From contig NZ_CP060723.1 of NCBI RefSeq assembly GCF_014395225.1, forward strand, positions 1,054,001-1,118,000: a stretch of DNA of 64,000 nt. Reading direction: 5' to 3'. This document shows, one piece after another, positions 27,420-36,574 of the stretch (the first letter of the stretch is position 1; every line of letters begins with the position of its first letter). This stretch comes from Pedobacter roseus. GTDB taxonomy: Bacteria > Bacteroidota > Bacteroidia > Sphingobacteriales > Sphingobacteriaceae. The position numbers were made by a program, and so were the translations under genes. Below the pieces are notes generated by a model that saw only the letters and a list, made by a program, of their open reading frames with translations, had not been told where the DNA came from and ran no database searches.

Positions 27420-29369
27420 ATGAAATTTAATCAATTAACTAAAATATTTGGCCTGTCTATTTTGGTGGCATTTACTGCCTGTAAAAAATATGGCTATGAA
27501 GTTCCGGATGGTTATCCCGATGATTCGCAGAATGTAGCCGAAGGAAGCATCGATACCAATATGAAACTGATCGATAAGTCGATGTATGCCAAGGCAAGGG
27601 TATTTCCCGGTTTGGTAGATCAAACAGAACCCAGGGTAAAAGAGACTCAGTTTACACTTAATCTTAACTTTACCGATCAAACTGCACAAAACTTAAGAAT
27701 TTCAGAAGCGCCGTCGCCACAATACAGTACAGGTTACTACGCTGCCCCGGGTGAGCTGATCAAACTTGTGGTTCCGGCAGGGGTTGACGGTTTAACCGTA
27801 CAGATTGGTGCACATACCGATAACCTGGCTGGTAAATTTCCACTGCTGCGCGATCCGGTGATATATAACAGAAAAAAACTGGTTGCCGGGATAAATTATA
27901 TCCGTAACCTTTACGGCGGTCATATTTACATTTTGGCTACTTTCGCTTATGCTAATCCGGTTACCTTTACCATTACTGGTGCTGTGGTATCGCCCGATTT
28001 TATTTTAGGCCAAATCAGTGATGCCGATTGGGTAGCGAAAGTTAAGGCCTCACAAGTGCCCTGGTTAGAGCTAAGGGCTAAAAGTGTTATTTTCACCATT
28101 CCAAGGGATAAGGTAATGGCTACATTTAATTCAAGCGAGCCTTTCACCAATCCAACAGCAGTATTTAGCAAATGGAATGATGTTTTCGACCTGGATTATA
28201 ATTCCTGGATGGGTTTATCAGATAATGCTGCCGATATTAGAGACCGTAGCCCTCAAAGTCAGTGGCGCGGAGTACTCGATATTCAGCTTAGTTTAGGCTA
28301 TGGTCACTCTGGTTTTCCTTTTGTGGGCTTAAACGATTCGTATTGGTTTGCCAGTTTTACCAGCTTAAATTCAATCTCTACCAGTTCGGGCCAATGGGGT
28401 ACCTATCACGAGTTTGGACATAACTGTCAACAGGCAAATGTATGGAGCTGGAGTACTTTGGGCGAAACCACCAACAACCTGTTTAGCTTTAAAGTGGCCA
28501 ACAGGATTGGTGCCAACTACAATATTCTACACCCTGCAGTTTCCAGTGGTTTTCCTAAGGCGATTACTTATGCAAGTGGTACAGGAACCAAAAACTTTGA
28601 TACAGATGCTGCAATGAATACCGTGGATGAAGGGCCTTTTATGAAGATGACGCCTTTCGTACAGATTTTTGAAAAGTATGGTTACGGCGCAATGACTTAT
28701 TTATATACGCAGGCCCGCCATGCTGATCGTTTAAATACGAATGATATCAATAAGCATAATTTTGTTTATGAAAAGCTATCTGATTATACTAAAATAGATC
28801 TGGCGCCATTTTTTGATGCTTGGGGGATTTCTATAAGTGATGCTGTTGTGGCCAAAGTTTCAGCTAAATATCCAATTTTAGCGAATCAGGTTTGGACTTT
28901 TAATCCTTTGAATAAAACAGGTGGTACTTCGGTAATTTCTTTTGCACCAAGTGTAACAGTAAGTTCCAGTCAGTCTAACGAAGGTAGTCCTGCAGCCATG
29001 CTTGATAATAATACAGCAACATATTGGCATTCTCAGTATAGCCCTGCACCAACTACGGCACAAGGCTATCCATATACGCTTGTATATAGCGAAAACAAAA
29101 GAATGTCTGTTAAAGGAATGTATTTCGTTCCGCGAAATTCTACTGCTCAACGGGTAAAAAATATAGAAATATTAGTGAGTAGTGATAATGTTAATTTTAC
29201 AAGTGTGGGTACAACACAAATCCCAAATGCATTTGCACGTTATGAGTTCACATTTCCTAATGGACCAGTATTTAATAAGTTTTTTAAAGTTATACTGAAA
29301 GATGGCTGGAATACACCTGTGGCCTCATTCCCTTATGCAGCTATGGCTGAGTTGGGCGTAATTAAATAA
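27420..29369 (+). CDS. M60-family (enhancin-like) metallopeptidase with F5/8-type C domain
   Basis: A 649-residue lipoprotein (C21 in FTACKK). The zinc motif HEFGH is at residues 330-334 with the third ligand E349 (GETTNN), fitting HExxH(x)nE of peptidase M60. Upstream is the usual beta-sandwich (AAPGELIKLVVPAGVDGLTVQIGAH), and the C-terminal ~150 residues form a discoidin/F5/8-C-like module (MLDNNTATYWHSQYS). M60 proteins of gut Bacteroides cleave mucin-type O-glycoproteins next to the glycan. Here the enzyme likely trims a glycoprotein so that glycopeptides or glycans can enter via SusCD and be degraded by the galactosidases encoded downstream. Confidence 0.92.
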   Translation: MKFNQLTKIFGLSILVAFTACKKYGYEVPDGYPDDSQNVAEGSIDTNMKLIDKSMYAKARVFPGLVDQTEPRVKETQFTLNLNFTDQTAQNLRISEAPSPQYSTGYYAAPGELIKLVVPAGVDGLTVQIGAHTDNLAGKFPLLRDPVIYNRKKLVAGINYIRNLYGGHIYILATFAYANPVTFTITGAVVSPDFILGQISDADWVAKVKASQVPWLELRAKSVIFTIPRDKVMATFNSSEPFTNPTAVFSKWNDVFDLDYNSWMGLSDNAADIRDRSPQSQWRGVLDIQLSLGYGHSGFPFVGLNDSYWFASFTSLNSISTSSGQWGTYHEFGHNCQQANVWSWSTLGETTNNLFSFKVANRIGANYNILHPAVSSGFPKAITYASGTGTKNFDTDAAMNTVDEGPFMKMTPFVQIFEKYGYGAMTYLYTQARHADRLNTNDINKHNFVYEKLSDYTKIDLAPFFDAWGISISDAVVAKVSAKYPILANQVWTFNPLNKTGGTSVISFAPSVTVSSSQSNEGSPAAMLDNNTATYWHSQYSPAPTTAQGYPYTLVYSENKRMSVKGMYFVPRNSTAQRVKNIEILVSSDNVNFTSVGTTQIPNAFARYEFTFPNGPVFNKFFKVILKDGWNTPVASFPYAAMAELGVIK

Positions 29370-29386
29370 CCTCTAATTTAACGAAA

Positions 29387-31081
29387 ATGAAGATTTTAAA
29401 TAAATATAAATATTACACTGCTTTTGCATTGTTTATTCCACTTTGTTTCTCAGCCTGTAAAAAATATGCTAATCCACCAGCAATTTACGAAGACCTGAAA
29501 CCACTCTCTGCCGGGCAACGCAAAATTTTGGTCATCAGTATTGATGGATTAACAGGTTCAGAATTACAAACTGTTGCGCCAACCAATATTACAACCCTGC
29601 AGAAGAATGCTAAATATTCTTATAGTACTTTAAAAACAGCTTCTGATGCAGCAGGATGGGTATCGATGTTAACCGGTACCAGTTTTGTGAAACACCAGAT
29701 CAGTACTGATAATTTCGAACGTGCATCAGGTTCTGGTGTAGATGAGCATGCCACCATTGTATCTTACCGTAACGTATTTGATTATATTACACAATATAAA
29801 TCGGTAAAAACAGCTTTCGTTACCCCGTGGGCTAATTTGCGGAATTATATGAAAAATGCAGATTTTGCACCTGTTGTGGCAAATGATATCGCTGTTAAAG
29901 ACAGTACGGTGAGCATTCTAAATAGCCAAACCGGTTTGGGAACCATATTTGTAAACTTTAGAGAAGTTGAATCCGCTGGCGCTAACGGAGGTTATGTAGC
30001 TGCCAATGCCAACTATAAAAATGCCATTGTAAAAGCCGATGAATATGTTGGTAACATTTTAACCGCTTTAAAAGCAAGAAAAAATTATGCTAACGAAGAT
30101 TGGCTGGTCATAGTAACCAGTAATCATGGTGGTAGCAGTGCAAACCCAACTAATGGCTTTACCTTGGTTTACAACCCTTCTTTTAAAGCATTTGAGTTAA
30201 AAAAATCAGGTTTCAATCCAGTACTTTTTAATAATGGTACGGGTAGGGCTACTTTAAGTAACGACAATAATCTTTACGACGCCGGTGAAACTAATAGTTT
30301 TACCGTTCAAATGGATGTAAAATTTAATGCTGTTCCAAGTGGATACTCAAGCTTTTTTAGCAAGAGTACTAATCTTAGTAGTCAGATAATTACTGGCTGG
30401 CAATGGGCATATTATCCTGGAGGTAAGTGGGTTGTAACTGTAGGCGGGAGTTTGAATGGTGGATCTGGTAAATCGGAAACATCATCAACAGACGCTCCTG
30501 GTACAGATTGGCATACTTTAACAATGACTGTTGAGTATATTAATTCTACTACCCGAAACCTAATTATGTATATAGATGGTAAACGCCAAAATGCAACTGC
30601 AACAAACATTATTGCCAGAAAGAGTTTAAGCACAACTGAGGCATTTAGAGTAGGCCACAGACCTGGAGATAATGATACCCCTACATCGTTTTATGGCGCT
30701 AATTTGGCTTATTTTAATACTGCGTTAAATGAAGCAACGATAAAAAGTAATGTTGGCCTTAAAGACATTACCAAACACCCTAATTATAACAATTTGGTAG
30801 GCTTTTGGCCAATGGATGAAGGAACAGAAGGCACATTTTTCAATAAAGCCCCGGTGGGTTATAATATGTCACTTTCTGGTGTATATAGTTGGGCTAATTT
30901 AGGTAATGCTTATCCTCCGGGAACAACAGCAGAGCCAGTAACTTCATCATTATCTATTCCATCTACAGTAAGTGATGTTTCTGCCTTAGCGTTATATTGG
31001 ATGAAGATTAATATCCTTCCTGATTTCGGTTTTGATGGTAAACCTTACCTGAAAAACTTCGAATTAGAATTTTTAAAATAG
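29387..31081 (+). CDS. Alkaline-phosphatase-fold/LamG lipoprotein 2, metal site altered
   Basis: A 564-residue lipoprotein (C24 in FSACKK), paralogous to the product at 25669. The N-terminal phosphatase-like fold has KILVISIDGL, AGWVSMLTGTSFVKHQI and LTALKARKNYANEDWLVIVTSNHGG. Asp is replaced by Asn at 246 while His 247 is kept; the D-x-x-GH loop reads EVESAGANGG. The C-terminal half is LamG-like. It ends the operon and is followed by a terminator. Retained His but lost Asp ligands make hydrolase activity doubtful; a carbohydrate- or protein-binding role is more likely. Confidence 0.8.
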   Translation: MKILNKYKYYTAFALFIPLCFSACKKYANPPAIYEDLKPLSAGQRKILVISIDGLTGSELQTVAPTNITTLQKNAKYSYSTLKTASDAAGWVSMLTGTSFVKHQISTDNFERASGSGVDEHATIVSYRNVFDYITQYKSVKTAFVTPWANLRNYMKNADFAPVVANDIAVKDSTVSILNSQTGLGTIFVNFREVESAGANGGYVAANANYKNAIVKADEYVGNILTALKARKNYANEDWLVIVTSNHGGSSANPTNGFTLVYNPSFKAFELKKSGFNPVLFNNGTGRATLSNDNNLYDAGETNSFTVQMDVKFNAVPSGYSSFFSKSTNLSSQIITGWQWAYYPGGKWVVTVGGSLNGGSGKSETSSTDAPGTDWHTLTMTVEYINSTTRNLIMYIDGKRQNATATNIIARKSLSTTEAFRVGHRPGDNDTPTSFYGANLAYFNTALNEATIKSNVGLKDITKHPNYNNLVGFWPMDEGTEGTFFNKAPVGYNMSLSGVYSWANLGNAYPPGTTAEPVTSSLSIPSTVSDVSALALYWMKINILPDFGFDGKPYLKNFELEFLK

Positions 31082-31099
31082 TAGTTAGTTTAGTTAGTG

Positions 31100-31134
31100 A
31101 ACCCTTGCCGCCGGAGGTGGCAAAGGGTTTTTTC
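31100..31134 (+). terminator. Intrinsic terminator closing the SusCD/M60 operon
   Basis: AACCCTTGCC pairs with GGCAAAGGGTT (one bulged base) around a short loop, followed by TTTTTT. It starts 19 bp after the last stop codon of the operon. Confidence 0.85.
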
Positions 31135-31388
31135 TGTTTTAAGAGTGATAACTTTATGCTGTAAACTTAATCCTAGACCATAGAACTTAATTTTCTTAAC
31201 TTCTTAATGGTAAAACTGCTACTAAATAATCAATCGTAAAACTAACAACTCTCTTTTATCCATTTCATGCTTACAAATTAACAGCTCCGTAACATCTTTA
31301 AAACTCAAACGTTTGCGCAGAAACAATTTCATCACCATAAACTAATCATCAGTAATTTGGTTCCACAAGACCAATTTTAACATACAAA
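31135..31388 (+). promoter_or_regulatory. Promoter region of the beta-galactosidase gene
   Basis: About 250 bp without a gene between the terminator and the GH2 start. The only strong signal is the CAAACGTTTG palindrome at 31306-31315. No clear TAnnTTTG was found. Confidence 0.5.
31306..31315. promoter_or_regulatory. LacI-type operator, copy 3
   Basis: CAAACGTTTG followed by CGC, identical over 13 bases to copy 1, lies 74 bp before the GH2 start. It links this gene to the upstream SusCD/M60 locus under one regulator. Confidence 0.6.
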
Positions 31389-34300
31389 ATGAAAAAGAAA
31401 TTAACCATTTTATTTACATTATTATTTATTGCCGGGCAGATCGGCGCGCAGGATCTGCCTTCCGAACTGCAAACTCCTGAAGTAGTTTCGGTAAACCGTT
31501 TACCCATGCGCGCATCGGCCTTTGCTTTCGAAAATCAGGAGCTGGCTGCTAAACGAGCGAAAGAAAAATCAGCCTTTTTTTTATCCTTAAATGGTACCTG
31601 GAAATTTAACTGGGTAAAAGATCCCCGCAAAAGACCAACAGATTTTTATAAAGTAGATTTCGACGATAAAACCTGGGATAATTTTAAAGTTCCGGCCAAC
31701 TGGGAAGTGAACGGCTACGGCTTGCCTATTTACGTAAACCAGCCTTACGAGTTTGCCGGCCGACAGTTAACCGGAGCCAAAATGAATCCACCTTTCGATA
31801 TTCCGGCAGACAATAATCCGGTAGGTTCTTACCGTAAAAAGATCAACATTCCGGCCAATTGGGATGGAAGACAGGTATTTATCAACTTAGGAGCTGTTAA
31901 ATCGGCCTTTTACATTTGGGTAAATGGGAAAAAAGTGGGTTATAGTGAAGATAGCAAGCTTGCTGCCGAATTCGATATCACAAAATTTGTTAAACCCGGA
32001 GAAAATACCATTGCACTTCAGGTTTACAGGTGGAGCGATGGCAGTTATTTAGAATGTCAGGATATGTGGCGCATCTCGGGTATCGAACGCGAAGTTTATC
32101 TCTATTCTACCCCAAAAATGGATATTCGCGATTTCAAGGTGATAGGTAATCTCGATGCCACTTACACCAGCGGATTGTTAAATGTTGATCTAGCTGTAGA
32201 AAATTATAGAATAGATCAGCGCACCAACCACAGCCGTCCGGATAGTTTTTATGTAGCGCTTGATCTGGTTGATGCAAAGGGAAACAAAATTTGGAAAGAC
32301 GAAACCACACTTCAAAAAGTGCTGGGTAATTTTAAAACCAACCTTTCCATTAAAACGCAGGTCAGTAATGTAAAAACCTGGTCGGCAGAAATTCCTTATC
32401 TATATACCCTGTACATTACTTTAAAAGATAAAAACAATAAAATAATCGAAGTGATCCCTCAACGTGTAGGTTTCCGTTCTGTTGAAATTAAAGGAAGCGA
32501 TTTACTGGTTAACGGTAAACGCGTATTTTTAAAAGGCGTAAACAGGCACGAGCATAATGCTACCCAGGGCCATACCTTAACTCATGCCGATATGGAAAAA
32601 GATATGGAAATGATGAAAAAGCTGAATGTAAATGCAGTTCGTCATTCTCATTATCCGCCAGATCCTTATTGGATGGAACTTTGTGATGAATACGGTTTAT
32701 ACGTGATAGACGAAGCCAATATCGAATCACATGGCCGTTATTACAGTTTAGAAACCACATTTGCCAACGACAAACAATGGAGAAATCCTCATCTTGAGCG
32801 CATTACCAGGATGTATGAACGCGATAAAAACCATGCATCGGTAATCACCTGGTCTTTAGGGAACGAAGCAGGTAATGGCGTTAACTTTTACGAAGCTTAC
32901 CAATGGCTTAAAACAAAAGATTTACGCCCTGTACAGTATGAAAGGGCAGAGAACGATTTCAATACCGATATGATCGTTCCGCAATACCCATCGCCAAATT
33001 ATTTGCCGCGTTATTCAAAACAGGAAAAAGAAACCCGTCCATTTATCATGAGCGAATATGCACACATTATGGGCAATAGTTTGGGTAATTTTAAAGAGTA
33101 TTGGGATGCCATCGAAAATAACCCGAAACTTCAGGGTGGTTTTGTTTGGGAATGGATCGACCAGGCGATTGATACCGTTAAAAATGGTAAACGTATCATG
33201 GCTTATGGAGGAGATTTCCCTTTAAGCGGACCGGTTGATGAGAACTTCAGCGATAACGATTTCTGCGTAAAAGGTGTGGTAACCGCATACCGAGGCATGA
33301 CGCCAATGGCTGTTGAACTTAAGAAAGTGCACCAGTATATTAAAACGACCTTTAACGGCACCAATCAGATCAATATAAACAACAGCTATTTCTTTAAAGA
33401 TATCAGCAACGTACAACTAAACTGGGAACTGGTAGAAGATGGAAAAGTAATCCAGACAGGTGTGGTAAGTAACTTGAATATTGGTCCACGCCAATCGCAA
33501 ACCTTAACCATACCATTTAAAACCAATTATGCCGCGGGCAAAGAATATTTTTTAAATGTGCGCTACCGTTTAAAAACACCTGAGCCATTTTTAGAAAAAG
33601 GTTACGAAGTTGCTTACGAGCAGATTGCTTTGGCAGGTACCCCTAAAGCTAATGTTTATGCTGCAGGCAAAAAAGCCTTAAAAGTAGAACAAACAGCCGA
33701 TAGGGCAGTAGTTAAAGGAAGTGATTTTATGATTACTTTCGATTTAACCAAAGGAACAATAATCAGTTATTTATCAAAAGGGCAAGAATTATTGGCCTCT
33801 GGTCCACAACCTGGCTTTTACCGTGCACCTACCGATAATGATATTGGTGCAGGCTTAAATACAAAATTACGCATGTGGCGTAATGTATACCAGGATAATG
33901 CTGCCGCTAATATAAAATCTACCGTAAATTCAACAGCCGATGGTTTTACCTTAACCGTTAAATCAAGCTTACTGAAAGGCGATGCCGAAACTACGCAGGA
34001 ATTTAATGTTTTGGCCGATGGAACGATCAAAGTAAGCAATCAATTTAAAGCCGTAACCGGTAATTACAAAAGTTTAATGCGTATCGGTAACGATCTGCAG
34101 TTAAAAAACGATTTCAGCAATATCCAATGGTATGGCCGTGGTCCGGGCGAAAATTATATAGACCGTAAAACAGCTTCTTTAATTGGTACCTACAAATCAA
34201 CGGTTTCTGATCAGTATTTTGCTTATGCCCGTCCGCAGGAAAGTGGTAACAAAACTGAAGTACGTTGGGTAAATTTTACCAATAAAGCAGGTAAAGGTTT

Positions 34301-34553
34301 GCGCTTCGAATTTGCCGATCAATTGTTAAGTTTTAACGCACTGCCTTATGCGGTAGAAGACCTTGATCCGGAAGCCGAGAAAAAACAATACCACTCCGGA
34401 GAATTAGTAAAACGCAACCAGATTTATGTACACATGGATCTGCAGCAGCTGGGGGTACAGGGAATTGACAGTTGGGGCTCAATGCCGCTGATCCAATACC
34501 AGATCCCGTTTAAAGATTACCATTACAGTTATTATATCAAACCGATTAAGTAA
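31389..34553 (+). CDS. Exported GH2 beta-galactosidase (LacZ-type)
   Basis: A 1054-residue LacZ-type glycoside hydrolase family 2 enzyme with a signal peptide (cut near AGQIGAQ), so periplasmic or surface-exposed. Domains in order are sugar-binding (PVGSYRKKINIPANWDGRQVF), immunoglobulin-like, TIM barrel and a C-terminal Bgal_small-type domain (WYGRGPGENYIDRK). The acid/base Glu is E493 in SLGNEAGNG and the nucleophile is E556 in IMSEYAHIMGNSLG. It would release terminal beta-galactose in the periplasm. The nearby LacI-type site and the following GH27 gene suggest a galactose-rich substrate. Confidence 0.95.
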   Translation: MKKKLTILFTLLFIAGQIGAQDLPSELQTPEVVSVNRLPMRASAFAFENQELAAKRAKEKSAFFLSLNGTWKFNWVKDPRKRPTDFYKVDFDDKTWDNFKVPANWEVNGYGLPIYVNQPYEFAGRQLTGAKMNPPFDIPADNNPVGSYRKKINIPANWDGRQVFINLGAVKSAFYIWVNGKKVGYSEDSKLAAEFDITKFVKPGENTIALQVYRWSDGSYLECQDMWRISGIEREVYLYSTPKMDIRDFKVIGNLDATYTSGLLNVDLAVENYRIDQRTNHSRPDSFYVALDLVDAKGNKIWKDETTLQKVLGNFKTNLSIKTQVSNVKTWSAEIPYLYTLYITLKDKNNKIIEVIPQRVGFRSVEIKGSDLLVNGKRVFLKGVNRHEHNATQGHTLTHADMEKDMEMMKKLNVNAVRHSHYPPDPYWMELCDEYGLYVIDEANIESHGRYYSLETTFANDKQWRNPHLERITRMYERDKNHASVITWSLGNEAGNGVNFYEAYQWLKTKDLRPVQYERAENDFNTDMIVPQYPSPNYLPRYSKQEKETRPFIMSEYAHIMGNSLGNFKEYWDAIENNPKLQGGFVWEWIDQAIDTVKNGKRIMAYGGDFPLSGPVDENFSDNDFCVKGVVTAYRGMTPMAVELKKVHQYIKTTFNGTNQININNSYFFKDISNVQLNWELVEDGKVIQTGVVSNLNIGPRQSQTLTIPFKTNYAAGKEYFLNVRYRLKTPEPFLEKGYEVAYEQIALAGTPKANVYAAGKKALKVEQTADRAVVKGSDFMITFDLTKGTIISYLSKGQELLASGPQPGFYRAPTDNDIGAGLNTKLRMWRNVYQDNAAANIKSTVNSTADGFTLTVKSSLLKGDAETTQEFNVLADGTIKVSNQFKAVTGNYKSLMRIGNDLQLKNDFSNIQWYGRGPGENYIDRKTASLIGTYKSTVSDQYFAYARPQESGNKTEVRWVNFTNKAGKGLRFEFADQLLSFNALPYAVEDLDPEAEKKQYHSGELVKRNQIYVHMDLQQLGVQGIDSWGSMPLIQYQIPFKDYHYSYYIKPIK

Positions 34554-34563
34554 CATACATAGT

Positions 34564-34650
34564 TCGTCATTCCCAACTCGATTGGGAATCTTAATGCTTA
34601 AGCCAGGTCTATATGTTGCATTAAGATTCCCGCCTGCGCGGGAATGACGA
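34564..34650. repeat. REP-like twin-hairpin element, copy 1
   Basis: Bounded by CGTCATTCCC and GGGAATGACG. Inside are hairpin 1 (ATTCCCAA/TTGGGAAT), CTTAATGC paired with GCATTAAG, and hairpin 2 (ATTCCCGC/GCGGGAAT). It lies 10 bp after the GH2 stop. A second copy with the same layout and length is at 48562-48648. Confidence 0.9.
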
Positions 34651-34691
34651 TTATTCTCCTAAGAATTGAAGAACTATTTATCAAAGAAAAT

Positions 34692-35894
34692 ATGAAATTT
34701 ATCAAAATCTGTTTTGCCCTATTTTTATTTGCTCAAATCAGCTTTGCGCAGGAAAAAATTTTAGCTTCCACACCGCCAATGGGTTGGATGAGCTGGAACA
34801 TCATGTCAGAAAATCCAAACGAAAAGGACATTAAAGAAATGGCCGATGCCATGGTCAGCAGCGGAATGGTGAAAGCAGGTTATCAGTATATCTTTTTAGA
34901 TGATTGCTGGCAGGGCGGTCGTGATAATAAAAATAACATCATTGCCGATCCGAGGAAATTTCCTTCGGGTATTAAAGCCCTGGCCGATTACCTGCACAGT
35001 AAAGGGATGAAATTGGGGATCTATTCTGATGCCGCTCCGTTAACTTGTGGCCAATATACTGCAAGTTTAAATTTTGAGCAACAAGATGCCAAAACTTTTG
35101 CTTCATGGGGAGTAGATTACTTAAAATATGATTATTGCAATGCACCTGAAGATGTAGAAACTGCTAAAAAACGTTATGGTACAATGGCTCAGGCACTGCG
35201 TAAATCAGGTAGGGATATTGTTTTCGGTATTTGCGAATGGGGCCCGCGCGAACCCTGGAACTGGGGCGCACAGGTTGGCGGACAAAGCTGGCGTACCACT
35301 TACGATATCAGGGATAAGTGGATGGATATTGAAGGTAAAGGTGGTGTAGGTATTTATAACGTGGTTGATAAAACAGCCGGATTGGCCAGCTTTTCTGGCC
35401 CGGGCAGGTGGAACGATGGCGATATGTTGGTAGCCGGTTTGCATGGCACAAAAGGTCCGTCATCAGCTTTTAATGGTAATGGCTGTACAAAGGCCGAATA
35501 CCAAAGCCAAATGAGTTTATACAGTATGCTGAATTCGCCATTATATGCCAGCTGCGATATCCGTAAGATGGACGACGAAGCAAAAACCATTTTTACCAAC
35601 ATCGAAATCATTGCATTAAATCAGGATGCCTTAGGTAAACAGGCCGAAAGAAAAATCAAGACCGATATATGGGATGTTTTTGTGCGTCCGTTGGCCAATG
35701 GCGATTTTGCCGTTGCAGTGTTAAATAAATCAAGCTCGACACAAAATGCCAAAATAAATTTTGCGGAACTTGGTTTAGCCGATAAATACGAAATTAAAGA
35801 TTTATGGCAGCATAAAATAATTGGCAAAAACAACAAATGGAATGGCGAGGTAACCGCTCACGAAACCAAAGTTTTCCGCTTAAAAAAAGTATAA
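34692..35894 (+). CDS. Exported GH27 alpha-galactosidase
   Basis: A 400-residue GH27 enzyme with a signal peptide (ending QISFAQ); the longer frame from 34644 starts inside the repeat element and was rejected. TPPMGWMSWN opens the TIM barrel. The nucleophile is D147 in DYLKYDYCN, and the acid/base is one of the Asp pair in GPGRWNDGDML (D242/D244), where many relatives have WNDPD. The C-terminal beta-domain is present. It removes terminal alpha-galactose (or alpha-N-acetylgalactosamine in some members). It follows the beta-galactosidase by 138 bp. Confidence 0.95.
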   Translation: MKFIKICFALFLFAQISFAQEKILASTPPMGWMSWNIMSENPNEKDIKEMADAMVSSGMVKAGYQYIFLDDCWQGGRDNKNNIIADPRKFPSGIKALADYLHSKGMKLGIYSDAAPLTCGQYTASLNFEQQDAKTFASWGVDYLKYDYCNAPEDVETAKKRYGTMAQALRKSGRDIVFGICEWGPREPWNWGAQVGGQSWRTTYDIRDKWMDIEGKGGVGIYNVVDKTAGLASFSGPGRWNDGDMLVAGLHGTKGPSSAFNGNGCTKAEYQSQMSLYSMLNSPLYASCDIRKMDDEAKTIFTNIEIIALNQDALGKQAERKIKTDIWDVFVRPLANGDFAVAVLNKSSSTQNAKINFAELGLADKYEIKDLWQHKIIGKNNKWNGEVTAHETKVFRLKKV

Positions 35895-35978
35895 ATTTAC
35901 AAAACAACAAATGGAGACCTTATAATTTTCCACCGGTAAATTAAACCTCATTCTTAAATTAACTCAAATCAGTCAAAG

Positions 35979-36296
35979 ATGGCAGTAAGCAGAAAAATTG
36001 CTTTAAAAACCGATGAGCAGAGCAGTAACCAGCTTCATATTTACGAAGTTAACCCAATTATTTTCTACTCAGGCGAAACAGACGAACTTAACATCGAACT
36101 TTTAGAATTCAATCATGGCGAATTAATCGTTAAATCCCTGTCTACAGCAATTTTAAAAGTAAAGCAGCTTTTTATGGAAGATGAGGAATTTAATATCAAA
36201 TGGAAGCAGAACGCTAAAGGTTTACGGATCACTCTACCCGATGGGTTGACTAATGACGAAAACCGCAAAAAATGTACTTTGAAGATTAAATTTTAA
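35979..36296 (+). CDS. Small orphan protein resembling an alpha-L-fucosidase C-terminal domain
   Basis: A 105-residue protein without a signal peptide. The second half (TAILKVKQLFMEDEEFNIKW, then KQNAKGLRITLPDG and KCTLKIKF) follows the pattern of the C-terminal beta-domain of GH29 fucosidases, in which a strand, LLG-like turn, LxWxQ and GLxIxLP occur in this order. No catalytic barrel is present upstream, so it is either a free-standing accessory domain or the relic of a lost fucosidase gene. The frame is clean and starts 84 bp after the GH27 gene. The similarity is by eye only. Confidence 0.55.
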   Translation: MAVSRKIALKTDEQSSNQLHIYEVNPIIFYSGETDELNIELLEFNHGELIVKSLSTAILKVKQLFMEDEEFNIKWKQNAKGLRITLPDGLTNDENRKKCTLKIKF

Positions 36297-36306
36297 TTTC
36301 TCTGGA

Positions 36307-36352
36307 GACCTATGAGGTTAAATAAGCATATTGCTTAAAAACCTCATAGGTC
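36307..36352. repeat. Nested perfect hairpin
   Basis: GACCTATGAGGTT and AACCTCATAGGTC form 13-bp arms; within the loop TAAGCA and TGCTTA pair again. No long T-run follows, so it may be a dispersed palindromic repeat or a weak terminator for the gene ending at 36296. Confidence 0.7.
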
Positions 36353-36421
36353 TTAATATAATGATGTAGCGTTTTTATTATAACATTCGTTTATGGTTAA
36401 ATTAACCAATAAATTAAACGC

Positions 36422-36511
36422 ATGCTCTATATATTAACCTCCATAGTATTGATTATAGGTTTAACCTTGGGCCATAAAGATGGCGATGAACCCATGCAAA
36501 ACGGAGATTGA
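36422..36511 (+). CDS. Possible 29-aa membrane peptide
   Basis: An ATG frame of 29 codons with a hydrophobic helix (MLYILTSIVLIIGLTLG) and a charged tail (HKDGDEPMQNGD). The composition is that of a small membrane peptide. There is no clear promoter or conserved neighbour, so it may be chance. Confidence 0.25.
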   Translation: MLYILTSIVLIIGLTLGHKDGDEPMQNGD

Positions 36512-36574
36512 CAGCAATTTAATAACTGCATTCGATTAATAATATCTCTTGTGGATCTTATCCGGTTCAGATTA

